5,128 nt of DNA. Origin: Rhodospirillaceae bacterium (GTDB taxonomy: Bacteria > Pseudomonadota > Alphaproteobacteria > Rhodospirillales > Magnetospirillaceae). Below the pieces are notes generated by a model, which saw only the letters and a program-made list of their open reading frames with translations, was not told the DNA's origin and searched no databases. Numbering within the stretch: position 1 is the first letter of the stretch; the number at the start of each line of letters is the position of its first letter. The position numbers and the translations under genes were made by a program. This document shows positions 1 through 5,128 of the stretch, in pieces. Where the stretch lies: the NCBI GenBank assembly GCA_013349735.1, contig DUZC01000253.1, forward strand, positions 1 through 5,128. Reading direction: 5' to 3'.

Positions 1-437
1 TCGACCGTCTGACCCGGCTCGCCCCGTGGCGCGCCATTTTCAGGTCGCGGCGAAGACGGCCGGCGCGGAACCGCCGAACTCATATCCACCGAATGAACCG
101 TCACCACCTGAGGCCCACGCTGGCCGGGCCCCAGATCGACAACCATCTTGGCGCCTTCCAAAACCTCGCCAACCCCGGCCCGCTCGAGAGCTGAAATATG
201 CAGAAACGCATCAGCCGAACCATCAACCGGAGAAACAAAACCAAAGCCCTTGGTTCCGTTAAACCACTTTACCGTGGCCTCCACATTGGACTGATCCACC
301 GTTGGGCGGTTGAAATCCGGACGGGGGGTTCTGCTCGGCGCCGGCGCCTCAAAACCACCCCCAAATTCTCCAAATTCCTCGCGTCGCCGTTCGCTGCCAC
401 GCCGACGATGTTCAGACCTATCACGCTGCCAAGACAT
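1..437 (-). CDS. Cold-shock-domain protein with arginine-rich N-terminal extension (partial, C-terminus beyond window)
   Basis: A nucleic-acid-binding protein of the CspA family, probably a cytoplasmic RNA chaperone. The frame is open from an ATG at 437 to the window edge (145 complete codons), so the C-terminus is missing. Residues 1-45 are a low-complexity, charged segment with arginine clusters (HRRRGSERRREE) and a short GEFGGGF stretch. The cold-shock domain starts near residue 51: VEATVKWFN (52-60), RNP1-like KGFGFV (63-68), RNP2-like AFLHIS (77-82), and the closing strand GPQVVTVHSVD (108-118). After it comes a Pro/Arg/Ser-rich linker. Many alphaproteobacterial relatives carry a second cold-shock domain after such a linker; whether this one does cannot be seen. 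The start is supported by an in-frame TAA at 459-461 with no other ATG, GTG or TTG between, and by GGAAG about 10 bases upstream. The domain is certain; the cold-inducibility is not shown by the sequence. Confidence 0.93.
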   Translation of the reverse strand, partial: MSWQRDRSEHRRRGSERRREEFGEFGGGFEAPAPSRTPRPDFNRPTVDQSNVEATVKWFNGTKGFGFVSPVDGSADAFLHISALERAGVGEVLEGAKMVVDLGPGQRGPQVVTVHSVDMSSAVPRRPSSPRPENGAPRGEPGQTV

Positions 438-711
438 CTGTAGTACTCTTCCGTTAAGTTATTGCGCCATTTTCTCTCAAGGACTTTGATCACCTGTCAG
501 CAACCGAGGCTCCCTCCAACCTCCCAGCGTCCATGCCGGCTTCGGTATCCTTTGTCACCGTCTCTGCTTCGCCCAAGACCTATGCAGATTTTGGCAACAA
601 AAGGGTGATGATAACACTAAATTTGGCCCTCCGCACTCGCTTCTTCTTAGCCAAGACAGAGAAATCGCAACATCAGTATTATGGTAGGATATTCCCGGAC
701 AGAAAGGGCGA
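438..711 (-). other. Intergenic region and probable leader of the cold-shock gene
   Basis: This 274-base gap lies between the stop of the unnamed acidic gene and the cold-shock gene start, so it must hold that gene's ribosome binding site (GGAAG near 448-452) and probably its promoter. I see no tRNA, no convincing intrinsic terminator and no ORF with a credible ribosome site. A small inverted repeat (TTTTG-TTGC-CAAAA on the minus strand, about 582-595) is too weak to call. No clear -35/-10 pair stands out. Confidence 0.4.
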
Positions 712-1230
712 TCAGATAGCCAGAAAGCCGTCGATCTCAGCTTGGTCCAGGCGGCGTTCACTGCCATGGATGATCGCACCGGCGACATCCATCATTTTCT
801 GCATAGCCCGCGAGGCATCACCGCAGAGCAGTCGCAATTCCTCGTCCTCGCCTTTGGCAACACTCTCGGCAATCCTCTCGACAGCAGCAGCAACCAGCTG
901 ATTCATATGGCTGATCACTTCTTCAAAGGGCTGACGATAACGGGACGGCACATGATCATAGGCCTCGACCGCGAGATCCCGATCCCGGAACTGACTGCTG
1001 CGAAAATGTTCCTGATAGGATTTTGGCTGCCATCCCTGAACATCCTCAAGGCAGTCCGGCATATCCGGAATCATTTCCAGCAGCATAACAATTTCATTAA
1101 AATGGTTCAGGTAATCGGTGGCCAATAATGTCTGGGGATGGATGTTGGTTCCCTCAGCCTTGGCGCTGAAGAGCATAAAACCTTCCAGTTCTTCGGCGGC
1201 GATGCCCTCGAATGTAACGCCGTCCACCAT
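712..1230 (-). CDS. Conserved-looking acidic protein of unknown function, 172 aa
   Basis: I do not recognise this family by name. The protein has no signal peptide, membrane segment or known catalytic motif. It is strongly acidic (about 32 Asp/Glu against 14 Lys/Arg) and appears mostly alpha-helical. Notable stretches are GFMLFSAKAEGTNIHPQTLL (17-36), a Met/Leu-rich patch HFNEIVMLLEMIPDMPDCLE (43-62), WQPKSYQEHFRSSQFRDRDL (67-86), and a C-terminal helical half containing MQKMMDVAGAIIHGSERR. Two cysteines occur, in PDCLED and LLCGDA. The ATG at 1230 is preceded by GATGAGG, with GAGG 8 bases from the start, and an in-frame TAA at 1246-1248 limits any extension; the stop is TGA at 712. The codon pattern and good ribosome site argue for a real gene; the opposite-strand frames here resemble nothing. 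It is 77 bases downstream of rlmH on the same strand, so it may be read through from that operon or have its own promoter. Role unknown, probably cytoplasmic. Confidence 0.85.
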   Translation of the reverse strand: MVDGVTFEGIAAEELEGFMLFSAKAEGTNIHPQTLLATDYLNHFNEIVMLLEMIPDMPDCLEDVQGWQPKSYQEHFRSSQFRDRDLAVEAYDHVPSRYRQPFEEVISHMNQLVAAAVERIAESVAKGEDEELRLLCGDASRAMQKMMDVAGAIIHGSERRLDQAEIDGFLAI

Positions 1231-1254
1231 TCCAGACGCCTCATCTTATTTTTT

Positions 1255-1269
1255 TCTTGGCAACCAAGA
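1255..1269 (-). other. Small hairpin followed by an A-tract, upstream of the acidic gene
   Basis: The minus strand reads TCTTGG-TTG-CCAAGA, a perfect 6-bp stem with a 3-base loop, followed by a run of A and then the GATGAGG ribosome site. In the direction of transcription the hairpin is followed by A, not T, so it is not a normal intrinsic terminator for the rlmH operon. It would lie in the 5' leader of the acidic gene, if that leader begins upstream. The stem is short and could be chance. Confidence 0.3.
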
Positions 1270-1273
1270 CCTA

Positions 1274-1303
1274 ACAATAGTCACTTTCGAATACAACGAT
1301 CAA
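1274..1303 (-). promoter_or_regulatory. Weak candidate sigma-70-type promoter for the acidic gene
   Basis: On the minus strand TTGATC (1303-1298) and TATTGT (1279-1274) are separated by 18 bases, each matching 4 of 6 consensus positions. The placement, between the rlmH stop and the acidic gene start, is sensible. The match is modest and alphaproteobacterial promoters often deviate from consensus, so this is only a candidate. Confidence 0.22.
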
Positions 1304-1307
1304 TGCT

Positions 1308-1763
1308 TTAGCGGTGGTAAGGATGATTCGCCAAAATACATTCGCTGCGATAAATCTGTTCGACCAGCAGAACCCGGACCAGCATATGCGGCCAGGTCAT
1401 CAGACCAAAAGACAGCAAAAGATCGGCCCGGTCTCGCATCTTCGGATCATGCCCATCCGCGCCGCCTATGACGAAAGCAACCGGCCCCTGGCCTGAATCA
1501 CGCCATTGGGCAAGCCGCGCCGCAAAATCCTCGCTGGCCAGCGGCCGGCCCCGCGGGTCCAGCACTACGGTGACCGCATTGGTCGGCAACCGGTCGGCCA
1601 GCAACGCCCCTTCGCGGGCAATGCGCTGCTCGGTTGGCAAGGGGCGCCGTTCTTCGACCTCGTAGACCGACAAAGACCAGTTCAGACGGCGCCGATAATC
1701 TTCAAACAAATCGCGCTCGGGCCCTGGCCGGGCGCGACCAACGGCGGCCAGCAGCAAATTCAT
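1308..1763 (-). CDS. rlmH: 23S rRNA (pseudouridine1915-N3)-methyltransferase RlmH
   Basis: A SPOUT-class (trefoil-knot) enzyme that uses S-adenosylmethionine to methylate N3 of pseudouridine 1915 in helix 69 of 23S rRNA on assembled 70S ribosomes; it acts as a homodimer. At 151 residues it is close to the usual 155-160. The knot and cofactor-binding features are visible: VAFVIGGADGH (95-105), then the signature MTWPHMLVRVLLVEQIYR (122-139), ending in the typical C-terminal HPYHR (147-151). The N-terminus MNLLLAAVGRAR fits the family's first strand, which supports the ATG at 1763. That ATG overlaps the rsfS stop by 4 bases (ATGA), and there is no strong Shine-Dalgarno sequence in front, so translation is probably coupled to rsfS. 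The pairing of rsfS with rlmH is common across bacteria. No truncation or missing motif seen. Confidence 0.97.
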   Translation of the reverse strand: MNLLLAAVGRARPGPERDLFEDYRRRLNWSLSVYEVEERRPLPTEQRIAREGALLADRLPTNAVTVVLDPRGRPLASEDFAARLAQWRDSGQGPVAFVIGGADGHDPKMRDRADLLLSFGLMTWPHMLVRVLLVEQIYRSECILANHPYHR

Positions 1764-2182
1764 CCGGCGGACGGGGGCATTTCAACCGATCGGGTCGGCG
1801 AGGGCACACCCCAGATGCGCTCAAGATCGTAAAAGCTTCGTACCTCGGGCCGAAACAGATGCACGACAACATCCCCGGCATCAATCAGCACCCAGTCGCC
1901 CTGGGTAACGCCTTCCAGCGATACGACCAACCCGGAGGCCTTAAATTTTTCGGCAAGATGATCGGCCATGGCACCCAATTGCCGCTGTGACCGCCCCGAG
2001 GCGATCACCAAATGATCGGCCAGCGAGGAGCGCCCGCGCAGGTCAATGACCATGACATCCTCGGCTTTGTCATCTTCGAGGGATGTGGTGACCACGCTGA
2101 CCAATTTGTCCGGGTCGGGCAGACCAACAGTTTGTACAGAAATGGGAAAACTCCTTTTGCCGGCCGCCAGGTGACTTACCAC
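1760..2182 (-). CDS. rsfS: Ribosomal silencing factor RsfS (iojap/YbeB family)
   Basis: RsfS binds ribosomal protein uL14 on the 50S subunit and blocks joining with 30S, damping translation when nutrients fall. The family core is clear: DDKAEDVMVIDLRGRSSLAD (37-56), HLVIASGRSQRQ (57-68), GDWVLIDAGDVVVHLFRP (95-112), then EVRSFYDLERIW (113-124). The end given here is a GTG at 2182, the only ATG/GTG/TTG between the upstream stop and residue 27; it gives 140 residues and overlaps nadD by 7 bases but has no ribosome site. A strong AAAAGGAG lies at 2158-2151, inside this N-terminal part, exactly 7 bases before an ATT codon at 2143. Starting there gives 127 residues and a normal gap of 32 bases after nadD, so residues 1-13 may not be translated. 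A TTG at 2104 is a less well placed alternative. Family identity is secure; the start is not. Confidence 0.95.
   Translation of the reverse strand: MVSHLAAGKRSFPISVQTVGLPDPDKLVSVVTTSLEDDKAEDVMVIDLRGRSSLADHLVIASGRSQRQLGAMADHLAEKFKASGLVVSLEGVTQGDWVLIDAGDVVVHLFRPEVRSFYDLERIWGVPSPTRSVEMPPSAG
2151..2158 (-). promoter_or_regulatory. Strong Shine-Dalgarno sequence for rsfS, pointing to an ATT start
   Basis: The minus strand reads AAAAGGAG here, a near-ideal anti-16S match, in the gap just after the nadD stop (2176). The next bases are TTTTCCC and then ATT (2143-2141) in the rsfS frame. Seven-base spacing is optimal. No ATG, GTG or TTG in the rsfS frame lies at a workable distance downstream; the nearest is TTG at 2104. 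This is the best ribosome site in the operon, so it bears directly on which start is used. Confidence 0.6.
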
Positions 2183-2811
2183 CGGCCATAATCGTTACTT
2201 TGTTGCCGGATGATGGTGGCCGACGCCGGATGACAGGGAGAATGGATAAAACACCAACGCGGTGGCCGAAGCGCCGCCAGACGGACGCTCTGCCGGCCAT
2301 GGATCCGCGCCCCTGCAAGCCGTCTTGCCACCTTCCCGGCCAAAGCTTTGTAAGAATATGGGCTGCGATCAAAAACCGCAACGCCAACACGGTGGAAAAT
2401 CGTAATCCAACGGTCCCATTCCGGCATTTGCTGCAGATTATCAGCCCCCATCAGCCAGACAAACCGGGTTGCCGGAAAGCGTCCGACCAGACGATGGACG
2501 GTATCGGCGGTAAACTGCGTGCCAAGCTGCGCCTCAATCCCGGTCACCCGAATCGCGGGATGTCGAGCGGTCAGCTGGGCACGCGCCAGCCGCCGGGAGA
2601 ACGGGGCCATGCCCAGACGCGGCTTCAGCGGATTTTGCGGACTGACCAGCCACCAGACCTCGTCCAACGCCAAAGCCCGCAAGGCCAGCAGGCTAATATG
2701 GCGATGACCGGCATGGGCTGGATTGAAAGATCCGCCCAGCAAGCCGACCCGCCGGCGGCGGCGATCACCCCAGCCATTGGGCTCCCGCGCCACTCTGCAA
2801 AACCTGGCCAT
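2176..2811 (-). CDS. nadD: Nicotinate-nucleotide adenylyltransferase NadD
   Basis: Transfers AMP from ATP to nicotinate mononucleotide, giving deamido-NAD, the penultimate step of NAD synthesis, in the cytoplasm. The nucleotidyltransferase (Rossmann-like) fold motifs appear in order: GGSFNPAHAGH (26-36) with the HxGH ATP-binding histidines at 33 and 36, SPQNPLK (57-63), TADT (101-104), MGADNL (121-126) and EWDRW (131-135), with SATIIR (197-202) as the C-terminal ISTxxR-type phosphate-binding motif. It stops 9 residues after that motif, a shorter tail than in E. coli NadD. The ATG at 2811 overlaps the proA stop by one base (TGATG), so translation is likely coupled to proA. Residues 1-20 are extra to the conserved core and arginine-rich at 17-21; a GTG at residue 7 (2793) is an alternative start. 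The family identification is secure, the exact N-terminus less so. Confidence 0.96.
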   Translation of the reverse strand: MARFCRVAREPNGWGDRRRRRVGLLGGSFNPAHAGHRHISLLALRALALDEVWWLVSPQNPLKPRLGMAPFSRRLARAQLTARHPAIRVTGIEAQLGTQFTADTVHRLVGRFPATRFVWLMGADNLQQMPEWDRWITIFHRVGVAVFDRSPYSYKALAGKVARRLAGARIHGRQSVRLAALRPPRWCFIHSPCHPASATIIRQQSNDYGRW

Positions 2812-4085
2812 CAGGGACGAATCTGCCCTGATCCTCTGACCAGATATTTGAAACTGGTCAGTTGCTCGACGCCGACCGGGCCCCGCGCATGCAGCTTACC
2901 GGTCGATATACCGATTTCCGCCCCCATGCCGAATTCCCCACCATCGGCAAACTGGGTCGAGGCGTTCTGTAGGACGATGGCACTGTCAACGCCGGCAAAA
3001 AAGGCCGTGGCCGCGACGGGGTCTTCGGTAATGATGGCTTCGGTATGGTGCGAACCATAGCGTTCGATATGGGCAATCGCTGCTTCGACACCCTCCACAA
3101 CCTTAACGGCGATGACGGCATCGAGATATTCGGTTCGCCAGTCGGCTTCACTGGCCGGTAAAACCCGGGAATCCACGGCCTGGCTGCTGGCATCGCCCCG
3201 CACCTCGCAGCCTGCTTCCAGCAGATCCGTCACCAGGACCGGCAAATGGCTGGCCGCAACTTTACGGTCCACCAACAGAGTTTCGGTGGCCCCGCAGATG
3301 CCGGTGCGCCGCATTTTGGCATTGAGGACAATGCGCCGGGCCATTGCCAGATCGGCGGCGCCATCGACATAGGTATGGCAAATTCCCTCAAGATGCTGGA
3401 ACAACGGAATACGGCTTTCCGCAATCACCCGTTCGATCAAGGACCGCCCACCACGCGGGACAATCACATCGATATGCTCGGTCATCCGCAACATGATACC
3501 GACAGCGGCACGGTCAGAGGTGGGGACCATCTGGATCGCCGCCTCGGGCAAACCCGCGGCCGCCAGACCTTGCTGCAAACTGAGCAGAATCGCCCGGGAC
3601 GACTGCCAGCTTTCGCTGCCGCCCCGCAAGATCGCAGCATTACCGGCCTTAAGACAGAGCCCGCCGGCATCGGCCGTGACATTGGGACGACTTTCGTAAA
3701 TGACCCCGATGACCCCCAGCGGGACCCTGACCCTGGCGATATCCAGGCCGTTGGGGCGCTGCCAGCGGGCCAGTTCCTGACCGATGGGGTCCGGCAAAGC
3801 AGCAATCTCTTCCAGACCCTTGGCCATCGCCGCCACCCGGTTGTCATCCAACAACAGACGATCGCGCAAGGGACCGGACAGACCTTTTTCCACGGCGCGG
3901 GTCATATCTTCGTCATTGGCCGTGATAATCCGCGCCCGATGGTCGCGCAAGGCGGTTGCCGCCGCGCTTAAGGCAGAATTTTTGGCCTGGGCTGACGCCT
4001 GGGCCATCCGCCGCGCCGCCTCCCGGGCCTGTTGACCCAAAGCCAGCATTTTTTGTTCTGTGCTTGCGACTAAATCCTCGGTCAT
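2811..4085 (-). CDS. proA: Gamma-glutamyl phosphate reductase ProA
   Basis: Reduces glutamyl-5-phosphate with NADPH to glutamate-5-semialdehyde, the second step of proline synthesis, using the labile product of ProB. It belongs to the aldehyde dehydrogenase superfamily and at 424 residues has the usual length. Visible motifs: PLGVIGVIYESRPNVTADA (122-140) and KAGNAAILRGGSE (146-158) in the cofactor domain, HLEGICHTYVD (231-241), NAKMRRTGICGATETLLVD (255-273) with the catalytic cysteine at 264, ERYGSHHTEAI (341-351), and FADGGEFGMGAEIGIS (379-394) followed by TGKLHARGPVG. Residues 1-40 form an alanine-rich helix. The ATG at 4085 overlaps the proB stop by 4 bases (ATGA) with only a weak ribosome site, so coupled translation is likely. 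Its gene partner and intact motifs leave little doubt about function. Confidence 0.98.
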   Translation of the reverse strand: MTEDLVASTEQKMLALGQQAREAARRMAQASAQAKNSALSAAATALRDHRARIITANDEDMTRAVEKGLSGPLRDRLLLDDNRVAAMAKGLEEIAALPDPIGQELARWQRPNGLDIARVRVPLGVIGVIYESRPNVTADAGGLCLKAGNAAILRGGSESWQSSRAILLSLQQGLAAAGLPEAAIQMVPTSDRAAVGIMLRMTEHIDVIVPRGGRSLIERVIAESRIPLFQHLEGICHTYVDGAADLAMARRIVLNAKMRRTGICGATETLLVDRKVAASHLPVLVTDLLEAGCEVRGDASSQAVDSRVLPASEADWRTEYLDAVIAVKVVEGVEAAIAHIERYGSHHTEAIITEDPVAATAFFAGVDSAIVLQNASTQFADGGEFGMGAEIGISTGKLHARGPVGVEQLTSFKYLVRGSGQIRP

Positions 4086-5128
4086 GACTCGATTACCAGA
4101 TCATCACGATGGATCATTTCATCCGGGCCGCGATAGCCCAGCATCGCTTCGAAATCAACACTTTTACGGCCGAGAATCAGGCGAGCCTCCTCGGCGGAAT
4201 AGGCGCTGAGCCCACGTGCCACCGGTCGCTCATCGGCATCGAGCACGATCACCGCATCGCCTTTCTGAAAATCCCCGATGACCGCCAGGACACCCGCCGG
4301 CAACAAACTACCGCCCTTTTTCAGGGCACGCCAAGCGCCGGCATCGACCAGCATCCGCCCTTGCGGCTGCACCGCGCCGGCAATCCATTGCTTGCGGGCC
4401 GTCAGCGGTTCCTGGCGCGGTTCAAACCAGGTGCATCGCCCGCCTTCTTCCATCAGGCGCAAGGGGTTTAGCAAGCGGCCCGGGGCAATCGCCATACGAC
4501 AGCCCGCCGCTAGGGCGATCCGCGCCGCCTGCAATTTGGTAACCATGCCACCCGAGCCAACGCTGCTGCCGGGGTCCCCGGCCATCGCCTCGATCTCGGC
4601 CGTCAATTCCCGCACTTCGGAAATGAATTTGGCCTGGGGATCACGCCTGGGATCGCTGCTGTAAAGACCGTCAATGTCAGAAAACAAGACCAGCGTGTCG
4701 GCGGCGATCATTTGCGCCACCCGGGCCGCCAGTCGGTCATTATCCCCAAAACGGATTTCCTGCGTGGCCACGGTATCGTTTTCGTTGATCACCGGAATGG
4801 CGCCCAGGCGCAACAAGGTCTGCAAGGTGTTGCGAGCATTGAGATAGCGGCGCCGGTTTTCTGAATCGTCAAGCGTCAGCAAGACCTGCGCCACCGTCAG
4901 CCCGTGATGGGCCAGAGTCTCTTGATAGGCATGCGCCAGGCGAACCTGGCCGGTGGCCGCCGCCGCCTGCTTTTCATCAAGCCGAAGCACCCCCTCGGCC
5001 AAGCCCAGATGACGGCGACCCAGAGCCACCGCGCCCGAGGTAACGATGACCACATCCTGGCCCCGCTGACGGCAGGCCGCGATATCGGCGCATAGCGCCG
5101 CCAGCCAAGCACGGTTAATGGTTCCGTC
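4082..5128 (-). CDS. proB: Glutamate 5-kinase ProB with C-terminal PUA domain (partial, N-terminus beyond window)
   Basis: Phosphorylates glutamate to glutamyl-5-phosphate, the committed step of proline synthesis; family members are usually feedback-inhibited by proline. The frame is open to the window edge, giving 348 visible residues, starting DGTINRAWLAALCADIAA; roughly 20-25 residues, including the first kinase strand, lie outside. The GTG at 5053 is internal, because conserved sequence continues upstream of it. Visible positions: VVIVTSGAVALGRRHLG (26-42, small-residue loop of the amino acid kinase fold), PVINENDTVATQEI (112-125) with the substrate-contacting NEND, FGDNDRLAA (127-135), LFSDIDGLY (148-156) and GSGGMVTKLQAARIA (191-205). 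From about residue 257 on there is a PUA domain (GRMLVDAGAW, LLPAGVLAVIGDF, GLSAYSAEEARLILG), the long form of the enzyme. The stop overlaps proA by 4 bases. In related bacteria the gene upstream is commonly obg; that cannot be seen here. Confidence 0.97.
   Translation of the reverse strand, partial: DGTINRAWLAALCADIAACRQRGQDVVIVTSGAVALGRRHLGLAEGVLRLDEKQAAAATGQVRLAHAYQETLAHHGLTVAQVLLTLDDSENRRRYLNARNTLQTLLRLGAIPVINENDTVATQEIRFGDNDRLAARVAQMIAADTLVLFSDIDGLYSSDPRRDPQAKFISEVRELTAEIEAMAGDPGSSVGSGGMVTKLQAARIALAAGCRMAIAPGRLLNPLRLMEEGGRCTWFEPRQEPLTARKQWIAGAVQPQGRMLVDAGAWRALKKGGSLLPAGVLAVIGDFQKGDAVIVLDADERPVARGLSAYSAEEARLILGRKSVDFEAMLGYRGPDEMIHRDDLVIES

Noticed and set aside
269..493. Minus-strand frame of 74 codons overlapping the cold-shock gene
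   Set aside because: It is out of frame with the clear cold-shock domain frame and ends in low-complexity Arg-rich sequence; its start lies upstream of the real ribosome site.
555..788. Minus-strand frame of 77 codons in the gap before the cold-shock gene
   Set aside because: It overlaps the 3' end of the acidic gene in another frame, has Cys/Trp/Ser-rich random-looking composition and no credible ribosome site.
1255..1269. Intrinsic terminator of the rlmH operon
   Set aside because: The hairpin is followed by A in the direction of transcription; the T-run is on the other strand, and on the wrong side of the stem to terminate plus-strand transcripts.
2070..2390. Minus-strand frame of 106 codons spanning the nadD/rsfS junction
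   Set aside because: It contains an ATG (MAGGKSPGG) just before rsfS, but the frame does not match the conserved rsfS frame. I considered a frameshift; none is needed, because both nadD and rsfS are intact in their own frames.
2200..3060. Plus-strand open frame of 286 codons
   Set aside because: It lies antisense to nadD and the end of proA, both with complete family motifs. Its translation is Pro/Arg/Gln-rich with no recognisable domain, as expected for the shadow of a GC-rich gene.
3246..3971. Plus-strand open frame of 241 codons
   Set aside because: Entirely antisense to the conserved core of proA, including the catalytic cysteine region. Low-complexity Gly/Arg/Gln composition and no motif.
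4897..5112. Separate small minus-strand gene near the window end
   Set aside because: It is another frame of the proB N-terminal region; the proB frame continues with conserved sequence to the window edge.

Overview
The window looks like a stretch of chromosome from a GC-rich alphaproteobacterium, probably near Rhodospirillales. The basis is the style of the proteins (RlmH with an MTWPH motif, NadD with GGSFNPAHAGH, an alphaproteobacterial-type cold-shock domain with AFLHIS) and the gene order proB-proA-nadD-rsfS-rlmH, which in this class usually follows obg. The assignment rests on remembered family patterns, not a database search. Every gene I can support lies on the minus strand, so transcription runs from base 5128 towards base 1.

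Layout in transcription order: the window opens inside proB (glutamate 5-kinase, N-terminus missing). It is followed by proA (gamma-glutamyl phosphate reductase), nadD (nicotinate-nucleotide adenylyltransferase), rsfS (ribosomal silencing factor) and rlmH (23S rRNA pseudouridine-1915 N3-methyltransferase). These five are packed with overlapping start/stop codons (ATGA at proB/proA, TGATG at proA/nadD, ATGA at rsfS/rlmH) and almost certainly form one translationally coupled operon. A 77-base gap with a small hairpin and a weak possible promoter follows. Next comes an acidic, probably helical 172-residue protein that I cannot name. After a 274-base gap comes a cold-shock-domain protein with an arginine-rich N-terminal extension, cut off by the window edge.

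Functionally, proB and proA catalyse the first two steps of proline synthesis from glutamate, and nadD makes the dinucleotide in NAD synthesis. rsfS and rlmH both act on the large ribosomal subunit: RsfS blocks subunit joining, and RlmH modifies helix 69 of 23S rRNA. The cold-shock protein probably binds single-stranded RNA or DNA.

I found no mobile element, CRISPR array, tRNA, rRNA or phage gene, and no convincing new multi-gene system. The points most worth a second look are the start of rsfS, where a strong Shine-Dalgarno sequence sits at ideal distance from an ATT codon and not from ATG/GTG/TTG, and the unnamed acidic gene between rlmH and the cold-shock gene.
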